Shown here in pieces: positions 17,436-25,368 of a DNA stretch of 56,029 nucleotides. The notes under the pieces are model-generated. The model had not been told where the DNA came from. It made no database searches and saw only the letters and a program-made list of their open reading frames with translations. Source of the DNA: an uncultured Verrucomicrobia subdivision 3 bacterium. GTDB lineage: Bacteria > Verrucomicrobiota > Verrucomicrobiia > Limisphaerales > UBA11358. The position numbers and the translations under genes were made by a program. Every line of letters begins with the position of its first letter. Within the stretch, counting starts at the first letter, position 1. The stretch lies in contig CAISYZ010000162.1 in assembly GCA_903889895.1 (NCBI GenBank), positions 1 through 56,029 on the forward strand, given 5' to 3'.

Positions 17436-19037
17436 GTGAGCATTGCCCAGGAAATCTCAAAACGCCGCACGTTCGCCATCATCTCGCACCCGGATGCGGG
17501 CAAGACTACGCTGACGGAGAAGCTGCTGCTTTACGGCGGCGCGGTGCAGCTTGCCGGTTCCGTGACTGCGCGCAAAAACCAGCGCGCCACCACCAGCGAC
17601 TGGATGGAGCTGGAAAAGAAGCGCGGCATCTCGATCAGCTCAACCGTGCTGCAATTTGATTACGACGGCTACCGCATCAACCTGCTCGACACGCCCGGCC
17701 ACAAGGATTTTTCCGAGGACACCTATCGCGTGCTGACCGCCGTGGATTCCGTCGTCATGGTGATTGATTCCGCCAAAGGCATCGAACCGCAGACGCGCAA
17801 GCTGTTCGAGGTCTGTCGCCAGCGCGGCGTCCCGATTTTCACCTTCATGAACAAGTGCGACCGGCCGATGAAAAATCCGCTGGAGCTGCTCGACGAGCTG
17901 GAGCGCGTGCTCGGCATCGGCGCGTTCCCGGTGAACTGGCCCATCGGCAACGGTCCGGATTTTCAGGGCGTCTATGATCGCCAGACGAAAGTGATGCACA
18001 CCTTCGAGCGCGTGGTCGGCGGCAAATATCGCGCGCCCGTTTCTGTCGGCGGGCTGCACGATCCCGCCGTGCGCGGCAATTTGAGCGAGGCGGATTTCAA
18101 TCGCACCGTCGAGGAACTGGAGATGCTCGAACTCGCCGGTGAATCCTTCGACCTCGCTTCCGTGCTCGCGGGAAAAACGACGCCGGTGTTTTTCGGCAGC
18201 GGCGTGAATAATTTCGGCGTGCAACTTTTGCTCGACGGCTTCCTGAAACATTCGCCCGCGCCGAAATCCCGCGTGATGGGCGGCATTGAAATCGCGCCGG
18301 AAAATCCCGCGTTCTCCGGTTTCATCTTCAAGATCCAGGCGAACATGGATCCCAAGCACCGCGATCGCATCGCCTTCATCCGCGTTTGCTCCGGAAAATT
18401 TGACCGCGACATGACCGTGCATCATTCGCGCTCCGAAAAAAAAGTCCGTCTCTCCAGTTCGCACAAACTTTTCGGCAATGAACGCGAGACCGTGGACGAA
18501 GCCTTTCCCGGCGACGTCATCGGCCTTGTCGGTCACGACAGCTTTGGCATCGGCGACACGCTCACGACCGATCCAAAAATTCTTTACAAGGAAATCCCGC
18601 GCTTCACGCCCGAGGCGTTTTCGTATCTGCACAATCCGAACACGGGAAAATACAAACAATTCCGTCAGGGCCTCGACCAGTTGTTGCAGGAAGGCGTCAT
18701 TCAGGCGTTGTATCTGCGCAACTCGTCCATCAAGACGCCGCTGCTCGCCGCCGTTGGCCCGCTGCAATTTGAAGTCGTGCAATTTCGCCTCGAAAGCGAA
18801 TACGGCGCGGAATCCCGTCTCGAAGCCGCGCCGTGGAGCGTCGTGCGCTGGCTGCCGACCGACATCACGGAAGAGCAACTCGACGCGCTTTCGCTCCCGA
18901 CCGGCGCGCGCCTCGCCTACGACCTCGGCAAAAATCCCGTCGTGCTTTTCCAAAACGAATGGTCGGCGAATTATTTTGGCGAGACGAACAAAGGCATGGC
19001 GCTCTCCGCCGTGCCGGTGCAAACCGCGCGGGAATAA
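17436..19037 (+). CDS. prfC: Peptide chain release factor 3
   Basis: RF3 is a translational GTPase that recycles RF1 and RF2 after termination. The 533-residue product has the standard motifs: P-loop SHPDAGKTT, switch I region RGISISST, DTPGHKDF, and NKCD, followed by the RF3-specific domains (NWPIGNGPDFQGVYDR, GALYLRNS-like region, VGPLQFEVVQFRLESEY). The start is the GTG at 17436 (MSIAQEISKRRTFAIISHPD), consistent with family N-termini. A tRNA lies upstream on the opposite strand, and a dispersed inverted repeat follows the stop. Confidence 0.95.
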   Translation: MSIAQEISKRRTFAIISHPDAGKTTLTEKLLLYGGAVQLAGSVTARKNQRATTSDWMELEKKRGISISSTVLQFDYDGYRINLLDTPGHKDFSEDTYRVLTAVDSVVMVIDSAKGIEPQTRKLFEVCRQRGVPIFTFMNKCDRPMKNPLELLDELERVLGIGAFPVNWPIGNGPDFQGVYDRQTKVMHTFERVVGGKYRAPVSVGGLHDPAVRGNLSEADFNRTVEELEMLELAGESFDLASVLAGKTTPVFFGSGVNNFGVQLLLDGFLKHSPAPKSRVMGGIEIAPENPAFSGFIFKIQANMDPKHRDRIAFIRVCSGKFDRDMTVHHSRSEKKVRLSSSHKLFGNERETVDEAFPGDVIGLVGHDSFGIGDTLTTDPKILYKEIPRFTPEAFSYLHNPNTGKYKQFRQGLDQLLQEGVIQALYLRNSSIKTPLLAAVGPLQFEVVQFRLESEYGAESRLEAAPWSVVRWLPTDITEEQLDALSLPTGARLAYDLGKNPVVLFQNEWSANYFGETNKGMALSAVPVQTARE

Positions 19038-19045
19038 AACCTTCT

Positions 19046-19122
19046 ACCGCCAAGACGCCAAGGTTATCGGCAAGACCGGCTTCCGTTTTTTACCTCTTGG
19101 CGTTCTTGGCGGCTTGGCGGTT
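19046..19122. repeat. Dispersed inverted repeat of CGCCAAG words
   Basis: The left arm ACCGCCAAGACGCCAAGG (19046-19063) is complementary to the right arm, built from CTTGGCGTTCTTGGCGG and CTTGGCGGTT words (19096-19122). The element sits directly after the prfC stop and can form a long hairpin that may act as a terminator. 'Gcc aag acg cc' elements of this kind recur in many unrelated environmental genomes (recalled). It is not coding. Confidence 0.65.
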
Positions 19123-19200
19123 AATCCCGATTGCCTGATTCATTTTTAGAATGCGCTTGTTAATGTTTTCGCCCGCTTGGTATTTTCCCCCAGTCGCTCC

Positions 19201-21132
19201 ATGACTGAACCCCAAATTCAATCGCCGCCGGACAAAACAATTTTCGGTTGGCGCCGATCCGATGCCGTTCTTGCAGTTCTGCTGGCGCTGGCGACATTGG
19301 CTCTCTATTGGCCGGTCACCCATGCCGACTTCGTTTATTTGGACGATGGCCAATATGTTCAAACCAATCCTTTCGTCCAACAGGGCTTGTCGCTGAACAG
19401 CATCATCTGGGCTTTGACCAATCCCATCATGGGCAACTGGCATCCGCTCACCATGTGGTCGTATATGCTCGACTACGAATTTTTTGGGCTGAACCCCGGC
19501 GGCTATCACCTGACGAACATCCTTCTGCACGCGGTGGACACGGCGCTGGTCTTCCTCGTTTTTTACCGGCTCACCGGCGCGCGCGGGCGCAGTTGGCTCG
19601 TGGCGGCGCTGTTCGGGCTGCATCCGTTGCACGTCGAATCCGTCGCGTGGATTGCCGAGCGCAAGGATGTTTTGAGCGCCCTGTTTTGGCTGCTGGCCAT
19701 GTGGACGTATGCGCGCTATGCCGCCTTGGCCGACCGCCAAGAGACTGCCAGCGCCAAAAAATTCTATACGCTCACGCTCGCCTTTTTCGTGCTGGGTCTG
19801 ATGAGCAAGGCGATGCTCGTGACGCTGCCGTGCGTCTTGCTGCTGCTGGATTTCTGGCCCCTGAAACGGTTTTCATCCGTCGGTCTGCGCCGGCTGGTGC
19901 GGGAAAAAATCCCCTTCTTCGCCGTGGCGGCGGCGGCGTCCTTGGTCACCTATTTTTTCCAACAACGCTGCGGCGCCACGACGTTCATTGAAAACATCCC
20001 CTTCGCGGATCGCGTGCAAAATGCCTTCATCTCCTACGCTCGCTACCTCGGCAAACTGTTCTGCCCGGAAAATCTCGCCATCTTCTATCCGCACCCCAAA
20101 CACTGGTCGTTGGGACTGGTGCTGCTGGCGGTCTTAGTTTTGGCCGCGGTTTCGCTGTTCGTTTTCTTGCGGCGGCAACGCCAGCCGTTTCTGCTGGTTG
20201 GCTGGTTCTGGTTTCTCGGCACGCTCGTGCCGGTCATCGGTCTCGTGCAGGTCGGCGGACAGGCCATGGCCGACCGCTACGCCTATATTCCTTCGCTCGG
20301 TTTTTTTATCCTCGTCATTTGGGGCGCGTATGAACTGCTGCAAAACTTCCGGTGGCAATTTTCCGCCGCCCTCGGCGCGGTGGCTCTCGCTTGTTGCACA
20401 GTCATCACTCGCCAGCAGTTGCCTTATTGGCAGAACATGGAAACCATTTCCCGCCACGCCCTCGCCGTCACGCGCGACAACTACATCGCCCATGAATTGC
20501 TCGGCGTATTTTATGCCAGCAAGGAGCGGCTGGCCGATTCCGCCGGCGAATTCCAAAAAACCATCGCCCTCAAGCCGAATTACTCCTTTGCCTATTACAA
20601 TCTTGGGGTCGTCCTTTCCCGGAGCAATCATGGCGAGGCGGCAATCCGCGCCTTGCGGGAAGCCATCCGTCTGAAACCGGATTTTGCCGATGCCCATTCC
20701 AGTTTGGGCTTCGCGCTTTTTAATCACGGCGAAATGTCCGCTGCCATGGTCGAATACCGCGCCGCCGTCCACCTGCAACCGGCCTTGGAATCCGGCTACA
20801 ACGACTTTTGCAGTCAGCTCGACCTGAACAATCTCGCTTGGACGCTCGCCACCAGTCCCGACCCCGCGCAGCGCGACGGCGCACGCGCCGTGGGCATCGC
20901 CGAGGAAGTCTGCGCCAAAACCCAAAACCACATCACCATCTTTGTCGGCACGCTCGCGGCGGCGTATGCCGAAGCCGGGCGGTTTGACGAGGCCGTGGCC
21001 ACCGGCCAAAAGGCCTGCGCCCTTGCCGCCGAGAATGGCGACACTGGTCTCCTGAAAAAAAATCAGGAACTCGTCTCCCGCTATCAATCGCACCGCCCCT
21101 ATCGCGACACTCCGGCGGCGCGCGCGGAGTGA
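19201..21132 (+). CDS. Multi-pass membrane protein with C-terminal TPR repeats (TMTC/GT-C-like)
   Basis: The product has 643 residues. Residues about 20-410 hold around ten hydrophobic segments. An early luminal loop carries FVYLDDGQYVQTNPF, an acidic pair like that of GT-C glycosyltransferases, followed by GNWHPLTMWSYMLDYEFFG and HPLHVESVAWIAERKD, hallmarks of the TMTC/TPR membrane family. Residues about 440-560 contain tetratricopeptide repeats (YNLGVVLSRSNHGEAAIRAL, HSSLGFALFNHGEMSAAMVE). It may transfer lipid-linked sugars to exported proteins, but this is inference. The ATG at 19201 is preferred over a TTG eight codons upstream. It stands alone. Confidence 0.75.
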   Translation: MTEPQIQSPPDKTIFGWRRSDAVLAVLLALATLALYWPVTHADFVYLDDGQYVQTNPFVQQGLSLNSIIWALTNPIMGNWHPLTMWSYMLDYEFFGLNPGGYHLTNILLHAVDTALVFLVFYRLTGARGRSWLVAALFGLHPLHVESVAWIAERKDVLSALFWLLAMWTYARYAALADRQETASAKKFYTLTLAFFVLGLMSKAMLVTLPCVLLLLDFWPLKRFSSVGLRRLVREKIPFFAVAAAASLVTYFFQQRCGATTFIENIPFADRVQNAFISYARYLGKLFCPENLAIFYPHPKHWSLGLVLLAVLVLAAVSLFVFLRRQRQPFLLVGWFWFLGTLVPVIGLVQVGGQAMADRYAYIPSLGFFILVIWGAYELLQNFRWQFSAALGAVALACCTVITRQQLPYWQNMETISRHALAVTRDNYIAHELLGVFYASKERLADSAGEFQKTIALKPNYSFAYYNLGVVLSRSNHGEAAIRALREAIRLKPDFADAHSSLGFALFNHGEMSAAMVEYRAAVHLQPALESGYNDFCSQLDLNNLAWTLATSPDPAQRDGARAVGIAEEVCAKTQNHITIFVGTLAAAYAEAGRFDEAVATGQKACALAAENGDTGLLKKNQELVSRYQSHRPYRDTPAARAE

Positions 21133-21134
21133 TT

Positions 21135-21219
21135 TTGGAGTGCGGCGACATGTCGCCGCTTTCCCACTGGGAGACATGTCTCCCAGTCCCAAAGCGCGGA
21201 CATGTCCGCGCACTCCAAA
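21135..21219. repeat. REPIN-like element, GGAG family, copy A
   Basis: The 85-bp element runs from TTGGAGTGCG to its inverted end CGCACTCCAA. Inside are three consecutive perfect palindromes with a shared ACATGT core: GCGGCGACATGTCGCCGC, CTGGGAGACATGTCTCCCAG and GCGCGGACATGTCCGCGC. The GGAG at the foot matches the tetranucleotide (GTAG/GGAG) described for REP sequences mobilised by RAYT transposases. It ends 10 bp from the stop of the transposase at 21230. Confidence 0.85.
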
Positions 21220-21229
21220 GCCGCCCCAA

Positions 21230-21760
21230 TCAAAAATCATCCGGGATTTCCAACTCATCCGTCTTGAAGCTTTGCACCGTTTTCACGAACGCCGGCGACG
21301 CGCTCCGCGCAAACCACGCCGCCGAGCACCACGCATAATTCTCCGCCAAATCCGCCACGCCATGTTTCGCCGGGTTGCTGTGGACGTAATGCAGCCGCGC
21401 CAGATACGATTTCTCAAACGTGATATGGCTGTCCCAGAACTGAAACCACACCTTGCGCCCCGGCGTCGCGTCCTGCCGGTTCAGTTCTTGCGCTGACTTC
21501 ATGTGCAGCTTGCCGATGAATTTGCCCAGCGACTTCGGCTCGGCGGGCGAGGCCGCGATGAAATGGTAATGGTTCGCCAGCACCGCCCATGCCCGCAGCG
21601 ACCAGTGAAACTCGGCGGCGTATTGAAACAGCGATTCCAGAAAAAAATCCCGGCGCGCGGGCGAATGCAGGTGCGGCCGCTTCTGAAAAGTCCCCGCCGT
21701 CACCATATAAATGCCCGGCTCAAACAGCCAGTGCGGCGGCGCGTGCGGCCAGCTTTTCAT
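21230..21760 (-). CDS. REP-associated tyrosine transposase (RAYT), first copy
   Basis: The 176-residue product resembles the IS200-like Y1/HUH transposases called RAYTs or TnpREP. It has an N-terminal EPGIYMVTAGTFQKRPHLHS strand, a metal-binding HUH motif in LANHYHFIAAS, and a C-terminal helix with a candidate nucleophilic Tyr in YLARLHYVHSNPAKHGVA. The HUH motif reads H-Y-H, within the H-hydrophobic-H rule. The ATG at 21760 (MKSWPHAPPHW) is preferred; the frame extends to a TTG 12 codons earlier. The gene is bracketed by one REPIN-like element downstream and two upstream, all of the GGAG family, the usual arrangement for a transposase and its repeats. Confidence 0.82.
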   Translation of the reverse strand: MKSWPHAPPHWLFEPGIYMVTAGTFQKRPHLHSPARRDFFLESLFQYAAEFHWSLRAWAVLANHYHFIAASPAEPKSLGKFIGKLHMKSAQELNRQDATPGRKVWFQFWDSHITFEKSYLARLHYVHSNPAKHGVADLAENYAWCSAAWFARSASPAFVKTVQSFKTDELEIPDDF

Positions 21761-21832
21761 GCGCGAAATATTTAGCCGGACGCGAAACGGAGGCAAGTCT
21801 TATTATTTGGCATGCGCCTTGGAGTGCGACCT

Positions 21833-21916
21833 TTGGAGTGCGGCGACACGTCGCCGCTTTCCCACTGGGAGACATGTCTCCCAGTTCCAAAGCGCAGTCA
21901 TGCCTGCGCACTCCAA
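21833..21916. repeat. REPIN-like element, GGAG family, copy B
   Basis: This 84-bp copy has the same TTGGAG...CTCCAA ends and the central palindrome of copy A. Its first palindrome carries a change (GACACGTCGC), and the third arm reads GCGCAGTCATGCCTGCGC, an imperfect version. A 12-base partial copy (TTGGAGTGCGAC) lies just before it at about 21820. Confidence 0.85.
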
Positions 21917-21926
21917 AATTGCGGCC

Positions 21927-22010
21927 TTGGAGTGCGGCGACATGTCGCCGCTTTCCCACTGGGAGACATGTCTCCCAGTTCCAAAGCGCAGTCATGCCTG
22001 CGCACTCCAA
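21927..22010. repeat. REPIN-like element, GGAG family, copy C
   Basis: A direct repeat of copy B, 10 bp downstream, almost identical, with the same CAGTCATGCCTG third arm but an intact first palindrome GCGGCGACATGTCGCCGC. Copies B and C resemble each other more than either resembles copy A, suggesting a recent tandem duplication. The 233 bases from 22011 to the next start hold only AT-rich sequence. Confidence 0.85.
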
Positions 22011-22243
22011 AAGCGTTCTAAAACTGGTTACAGCTGGTTACAGTCCGGTAAAAAAGTGGTGGAGCAGGACGGTTGGTGGGTGATGATTTTGATTTAAGTT
22101 GTTGAAAAACAGTTGTTTGAAGCTGATTTTTGATGGCCGAAAATTGTTCAATAAAAGATTAAAAAAAAGTTGACCGTGACAGGGGACTCTGCGAAATTGT
22201 ATCCGCACACGGAAAAGAACAACAACACAACAACACTATAAAA

Positions 22244-22990
22244 ATGAAAAAAACACTACTGATTGCTGTCGCGGCGCTCGCGGCGGGAGTCATTTCAACT
22301 CAAGCGCAAGTCTATTCACAAAACATCGTTGGCTATGCCAATGTTGTTAACACTGCGGGTTATCAAAATTATTTTCAATCGGTTCCTTTCATAATTGGTT
22401 CCAGCAACGGCATCAATGAAGTGTTCGCTGGTGGTCTTCCGGCGGGCAGCTATCTGAACTTGTGGAACGGCAGTGGTTTTACGTCCTACGTTTATGATAA
22501 TACTGACCCGATTGGTGCTGGCACAAGCGTTGTGTGGTATGATGCGAACGAAGACGCGGCTATTACGCAGTATCCGACTTTGAATCCTGGCCAAGGCTTT
22601 TTGCTCGTTCCGTCTGCTCCTTGGACCAATACCTTTGCTGGTGCGATTGCATTGTCTGTTGGAACCAGCAACAATATGGTTCTCCCGACAGCCTACGCGA
22701 ACTACTTTGTTGCTCCAGTTGTTCCCTATGCTGGTTCAGTTACCAATGGTAACAACTCAACCGGTGGTCCTAACTTGAATAATCTTCCGGCTGGTTCGTA
22801 TGTTGAGACGTGGAATGGCAGTGGTTTTTCCGCTGTTGTTTACGACAATACCGATCCGATTGGTGCTGGCACGGGAGTTGTTTGGTATGACGCTAACGAA
22901 GATGCAGCGGTTGCCCCGCCTTCTGTCACTGTTGGTCAGAGCATACTGATTGTTCCGGCTGCATCATATACTTGGACAACTGGTTTGTAA
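22244..22990 (+). CDS. Secreted protein with internal duplication
   Basis: The product has 248 residues. Residues 1-21 are a signal peptide (MKKTLLIAVAALAAGVISTQ, then AQ). The mature protein begins VYSQNIVGYANV, an opening I recall from abundant secreted verrucomicrobial proteins. It contains two copies of one module: LPAGSYLNLWNGSGF plus YDNTDPIGAGTSVVWYDANE in the first, and LPAGSYVETWNGSGF plus YDNTDPIGAGTGVVWYDANE in the second, about 120 residues apart. Base composition is more AT-rich than the neighbouring genes. The function is unknown; a surface or extracellular structural role is a guess. A PEP-CTERM gene follows 57 bp downstream. Confidence 0.75.
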   Translation: MKKTLLIAVAALAAGVISTQAQVYSQNIVGYANVVNTAGYQNYFQSVPFIIGSSNGINEVFAGGLPAGSYLNLWNGSGFTSYVYDNTDPIGAGTSVVWYDANEDAAITQYPTLNPGQGFLLVPSAPWTNTFAGAIALSVGTSNNMVLPTAYANYFVAPVVPYAGSVTNGNNSTGGPNLNNLPAGSYVETWNGSGFSAVVYDNTDPIGAGTGVVWYDANEDAAVAPPSVTVGQSILIVPAASYTWTTGL

Positions 22991-23047
22991 TTCAAAATCT
23001 AGCAGAAACCAAAATTAACAATAAAAACAAAAAAACCCGTAAATAAA

Positions 23048-23764
23048 ATGAAAAAAATATCACTAACAATCCTTGCGTTGACTGCGGCTGTGGGAGCTTC
23101 CTATGGTCAGGGCTATGTTGCTTGGAGCGCTACACCTGCCACGGCGATTATCGGCGAAACTAACACAGCTGTGATTTCGCCCTTTACCACTAGTGGCACC
23201 CAGGCGGGCACGAATGGCTTAACGGTTGGCAGCGGCAGCTCGCTGTTCACCTATGCGCTCTTCATCAATACCAGCAGCTCGGCTGTTGCGCTTCCGACTA
23301 CGATATCATCGTTGACTCCGAGCTGGACATTCACCGGCTTGGAAATGAACAACGGCACGACTGCTAATGGTCGTTTGGCAACGATTCCGGGCAACGGTGG
23401 ATCTGCTGTCAATGTTGACAGCTCCTACACCAGCGGCACTGTTAACTTCCTGATTGTTGGTTTTTCATCCAACATTGGTGGAACTGGTGGGACCAACATC
23501 GCTACGGCTCTTTATGACGTGAACAACTGGAGCACGGTTGGACAGTCAATTACAGGCAATGCGTTCTTTGGTATCTCCACTGAAGGCACGCTCTCAATCA
23601 GCACGTCATCCGCTGCGGGAACAACCATTTGGGGTGGATCTGGTATCAGCAATCCGTTGGCCACTCCCTTGTATCTCGACGTGTTGCCCACGCCGGAACC
23701 CGGCACCATGGCGCTCGCCGCTATCGGTGGTGCCTCGCTGCTCCTGTTCCGCCGCCGCAAATAA
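23048..23764 (+). CDS. PEP-CTERM sorting domain protein
   Basis: The 238-residue protein has a signal peptide (MKKISLTILALTAAVGASYG) and a Ser/Thr/Gly/Asn-rich body. It ends in a classical PEP-CTERM tail: PTPEPG, then the membrane segment TMALAAIGGASLLLF and the basic end RRRK. Such tails direct cleavage and surface sorting by exosortase, encoded elsewhere. The body shows no recognised enzymatic motif. The last 37 bases of the gene and just after are repeated exactly at 24525, beyond the toxin-antitoxin pair. Confidence 0.88.
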   Translation: MKKISLTILALTAAVGASYGQGYVAWSATPATAIIGETNTAVISPFTTSGTQAGTNGLTVGSGSSLFTYALFINTSSSAVALPTTISSLTPSWTFTGLEMNNGTTANGRLATIPGNGGSAVNVDSSYTSGTVNFLIVGFSSNIGGTGGTNIATALYDVNNWSTVGQSITGNAFFGISTEGTLSISTSSAAGTTIWGGSGISNPLATPLYLDVLPTPEPGTMALAAIGGASLLLFRRRK

Positions 23765-23782
23765 GTTAGCTAGTCTTTCAAG

Positions 23783-23814
23783 CCCCGCCCTTGCATTGCA
23801 GGGGCGGGGTTTTT
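23783..23814 (+). terminator. Intrinsic terminator after the PEP-CTERM gene
   Basis: CCCCGCCC pairs with GGGCGGGG around a short A/T-rich loop, followed by TTTTT, 18 bp after the stop codon. Confidence 0.88.
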
Positions 23815-23854
23815 CATAAAGTTGCAATTTAAGTTACCGGAGCTACCTTCCAGC

Positions 23855-24082
23855 ATGAAATACACGGATCGAATTACTTTCAATCCCAATCAATGTGGTG
23901 GCCGCCCTTGTATTCGCGGGCTGCGCATCCGAGTGCAGGATGTTTTGGAAATGCTGGCCGCCAAGGTGCCGGAAACGGAAATTCTGCAGGATTTTCCTTA
24001 TTTGGAAGCCGAAGATATTCGTGCCTGTTTGGCATATGCGGCCAAGGAACTGGATCATCCGGTGTTGGTGGGCCAACTGTGA
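23855..24082 (+). CDS. DUF433 antitoxin-like protein
   Basis: The 75-residue product reads ITFNPNQCGGRPCIRGLRIR, then VQDVLEMLAAKVPETEILQD and FPYLEAEDIRACLAYAAKEL. This is the DUF433 family, a small helix-turn-helix protein usually paired with a PIN-like DUF5615 toxin. Family knowledge says it likely neutralises the toxin and may autoregulate the pair. The ATG at 23855 gives the family N-terminus. The toxin gene begins 7 bp after the stop. Confidence 0.87.
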   Translation: MKYTDRITFNPNQCGGRPCIRGLRIRVQDVLEMLAAKVPETEILQDFPYLEAEDIRACLAYAAKELDHPVLVGQL

Positions 24083-24089
24083 GGTCGCC

Positions 24090-24419
24090 TTGCAATTTCT
24101 GGTTGATGCCCAACTTCCGCCTGCGCTGGCCGGCTGGTTGACGGCTGCCGGGCATTCCGCAAAACATGTCGAAACCATCGGGCTGCGGAACGCGGAAGAC
24201 CCGGCGATTTGGCGTTACGCCTTGAACCACCGGGCGGTTCTGCTGACCAAAGACGAAGATTTTGCCGTGCGGGCAAACCAGAGCCAGCCAGCGCCGGTGG
24301 TCGTGTGGTTGCGGATTGGCAATTGCTCCAACCGGGCGTTACGCGTTTGGTTCACCGTGCTTTTGCCAAAAATCGTGAGCGAAATCGAACGCGGTCAGCG
24401 ATTTATTGAGGTGCGCTGA
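24090..24419 (+). CDS. DUF5615 PIN-like toxin
   Basis: The 109-residue product matches the DUF5615 PIN-like family: FLVDAQLPPALAGWLTAAGH with the first acidic residue, VETIGLRNAEDPAIWRYAL, VLLTKDEDFAVR with the acidic cluster, and VVVWLRIGNCSNRALRVWF. PIN-fold toxins are typically metal-dependent RNases; activity here is inferred from family. The likely start is the TTG at 24090, because no ATG or GTG is available in frame near the antitoxin stop. With the upstream DUF433 gene it forms a type II toxin-antitoxin pair. Confidence 0.84.
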   Translation: MQFLVDAQLPPALAGWLTAAGHSAKHVETIGLRNAEDPAIWRYALNHRAVLLTKDEDFAVRANQSQPAPVVVWLRIGNCSNRALRVWFTVLLPKIVSEIERGQRFIEVR

Positions 24420-24462
24420 AACCACTGATTGACACAGTTATTTCATTTGTTTAGCTGCTAAC

Positions 24463-24557
24463 ATGAAAACGAAGTCAAAATCATTCCGGCACTCGGCACG
24501 CTGGCATTGGCCGCGCTCGGTGGCGCCTCGCTGCTCCTGTTCCGCCGCCGCAAATAA
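24463..24557 (+). pseudogene. Orphan PEP-CTERM tail (gene remnant)
   Basis: From 24483 one frame reads IPALGTLALAALGGASLLLF then RRRK and stop, a PEP-CTERM tail with no protein body. An ATG at 24463 (MKTKSKS) is in a different frame, so no intact protein is made. The last 37 bases (24525-24561) are identical to the end of the PEP-CTERM gene at 23732-23768, and the following terminator is of the same type. It is a duplicated or left-over 3' end. Confidence 0.75.
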
Positions 24558-24573
24558 GTTAAGTTAGTTTTCC

Positions 24574-24610
24574 AAGCCCCGCTGATTCGCCAGCGGGGCT
24601 TTTTGTTTTT
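24574..24610 (+). terminator. Intrinsic terminator after the PEP-CTERM remnant
   Basis: AAGCCCCGCTG (24574-24584) and CAGCGGGGCTT (24591-24601) form a perfect 11-bp stem with a 6-base loop, followed by TTTGTTTTTT. Confidence 0.9.
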
Positions 24611-24611
24611 T

Positions 24612-24845
24612 GGTAGGGATGGCGCGCTGCGCCGTCCGTTGTCCGGCGCTTCCCCGTCTTCCGCCGGACAGCATCCCTGCCGTAATTCAAAACCGCCCGC
24701 CAAGGAAAGGAAAGCGCGGGCGGGGACGCCGCAGCGCAGCATCCCTACCGTCTTCTGCCGGACAGCTTCCCCGAGTGGCAGAAAAATCCCGCTGGCCAAA
24801 AACTGGAAAGCGCCAGCGGGGACAGCCCAGCGGTCTGTCCCTACC
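24612..24845. repeat. GTAG-family palindromic elements left of the second transposase
   Basis: Two adjoining units occur. The first runs from GGTAGGGAT (24612) to ATCCCTACC (24749) with internal inverted segments. The second ends GTCTGTCCCTACC at 24845 and contains GCTGGCCAAAAACTGGAAAG plus CGCCAGCGGGGAC. The second is almost the reverse complement of 25369-25434 on the other side of the transposase. The GTAG at the ends matches the known REP foot tetranucleotide. Confidence 0.75.
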
Positions 24846-24889
24846 AATTTGGGTTTGCCTGTCAAACGTGAAATCAAATACTTTTCCGT

Positions 24890-25363
24890 GTGGACGTTCG
24901 CGAAAGAAAATCCCTGCCGCATGACGTGCCTTTGTGGGTTGACCCGCACCGGGAGATTTATTTCATCACCATCAACTGCCGGGAACGTGACCACAACCAG
25001 CTTGCCCGACCGGAAATTGCCGTCCGTTTATTTGAAACCATCCGTCACCGGCAGGAAAAGTTTCTGTGGTGGCCATACGTCTTTTTGTTGATGCCGGATC
25101 ATCTGCACGCGCTGATTTCTTTTCCGCCTTCCGGCAAGCCATTGCAAACCATCGTCAGCCAATGGAAGGAATGGACGGCTAAGGAACTTGGCGTCGGCTG
25201 GCAGCGGGATTTTTTCGAGCATCGTTTGCGGCATGATGAAAGCCACCGGCAGAGGGCTGATTACATTTTGGAAAATCCCGTGCGGAAGAAACTCGTCGCA
25301 CACCCGGAAGATTGGCCGTTCGTATATTTCGCCGCCGGTGAGCGCCCGCAGTTTGATCGGTAG
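24890..25363 (+). CDS. REP-associated tyrosine transposase (RAYT), second copy
   Basis: The 157-residue product is a single-domain Y1/HUH protein of the RAYT type. It has REIYFITINCRER at the N-terminus, the HUH metal site in LMPDHLHALISFPP, and a C-terminal helix with the candidate nucleophile Tyr in ADYILENPVRKKLV, followed by WPFVYF. It differs strongly in sequence from the first copy at 21230, so it belongs to a separate subgroup. The start is a GTG at 24890; later GTG or TTG starts are possible. It is flanked on both sides by inverted copies of GTAG-family repeats. RAYTs cut single-stranded DNA at REP hairpins; activity here is inferred. Confidence 0.85.
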   Translation: MDVRERKSLPHDVPLWVDPHREIYFITINCRERDHNQLARPEIAVRLFETIRHRQEKFLWWPYVFLLMPDHLHALISFPPSGKPLQTIVSQWKEWTAKELGVGWQRDFFEHRLRHDESHRQRADYILENPVRKKLVAHPEDWPFVYFAAGERPQFDR

Positions 25364-25368
25364 TGTGT

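Noticed and set aside
17640-19022. 460-codon minus-strand ORF opposite prfC
   Set aside because: It lies wholly opposite a clearly coding GTPase gene; composition is typical of a codon-biased shadow.
21589-22083. Plus-strand ORFs reading CGDMSPLSHWETCLPV
   Set aside because: They are translations of the palindromic REPIN-like elements in several frames, not genes.
22150-22243. Possible sigma-70 promoter before the secreted-protein gene (TTGACC near 22170)
   Set aside because: No convincing -10 hexamer at the right spacing, so no promoter is called.
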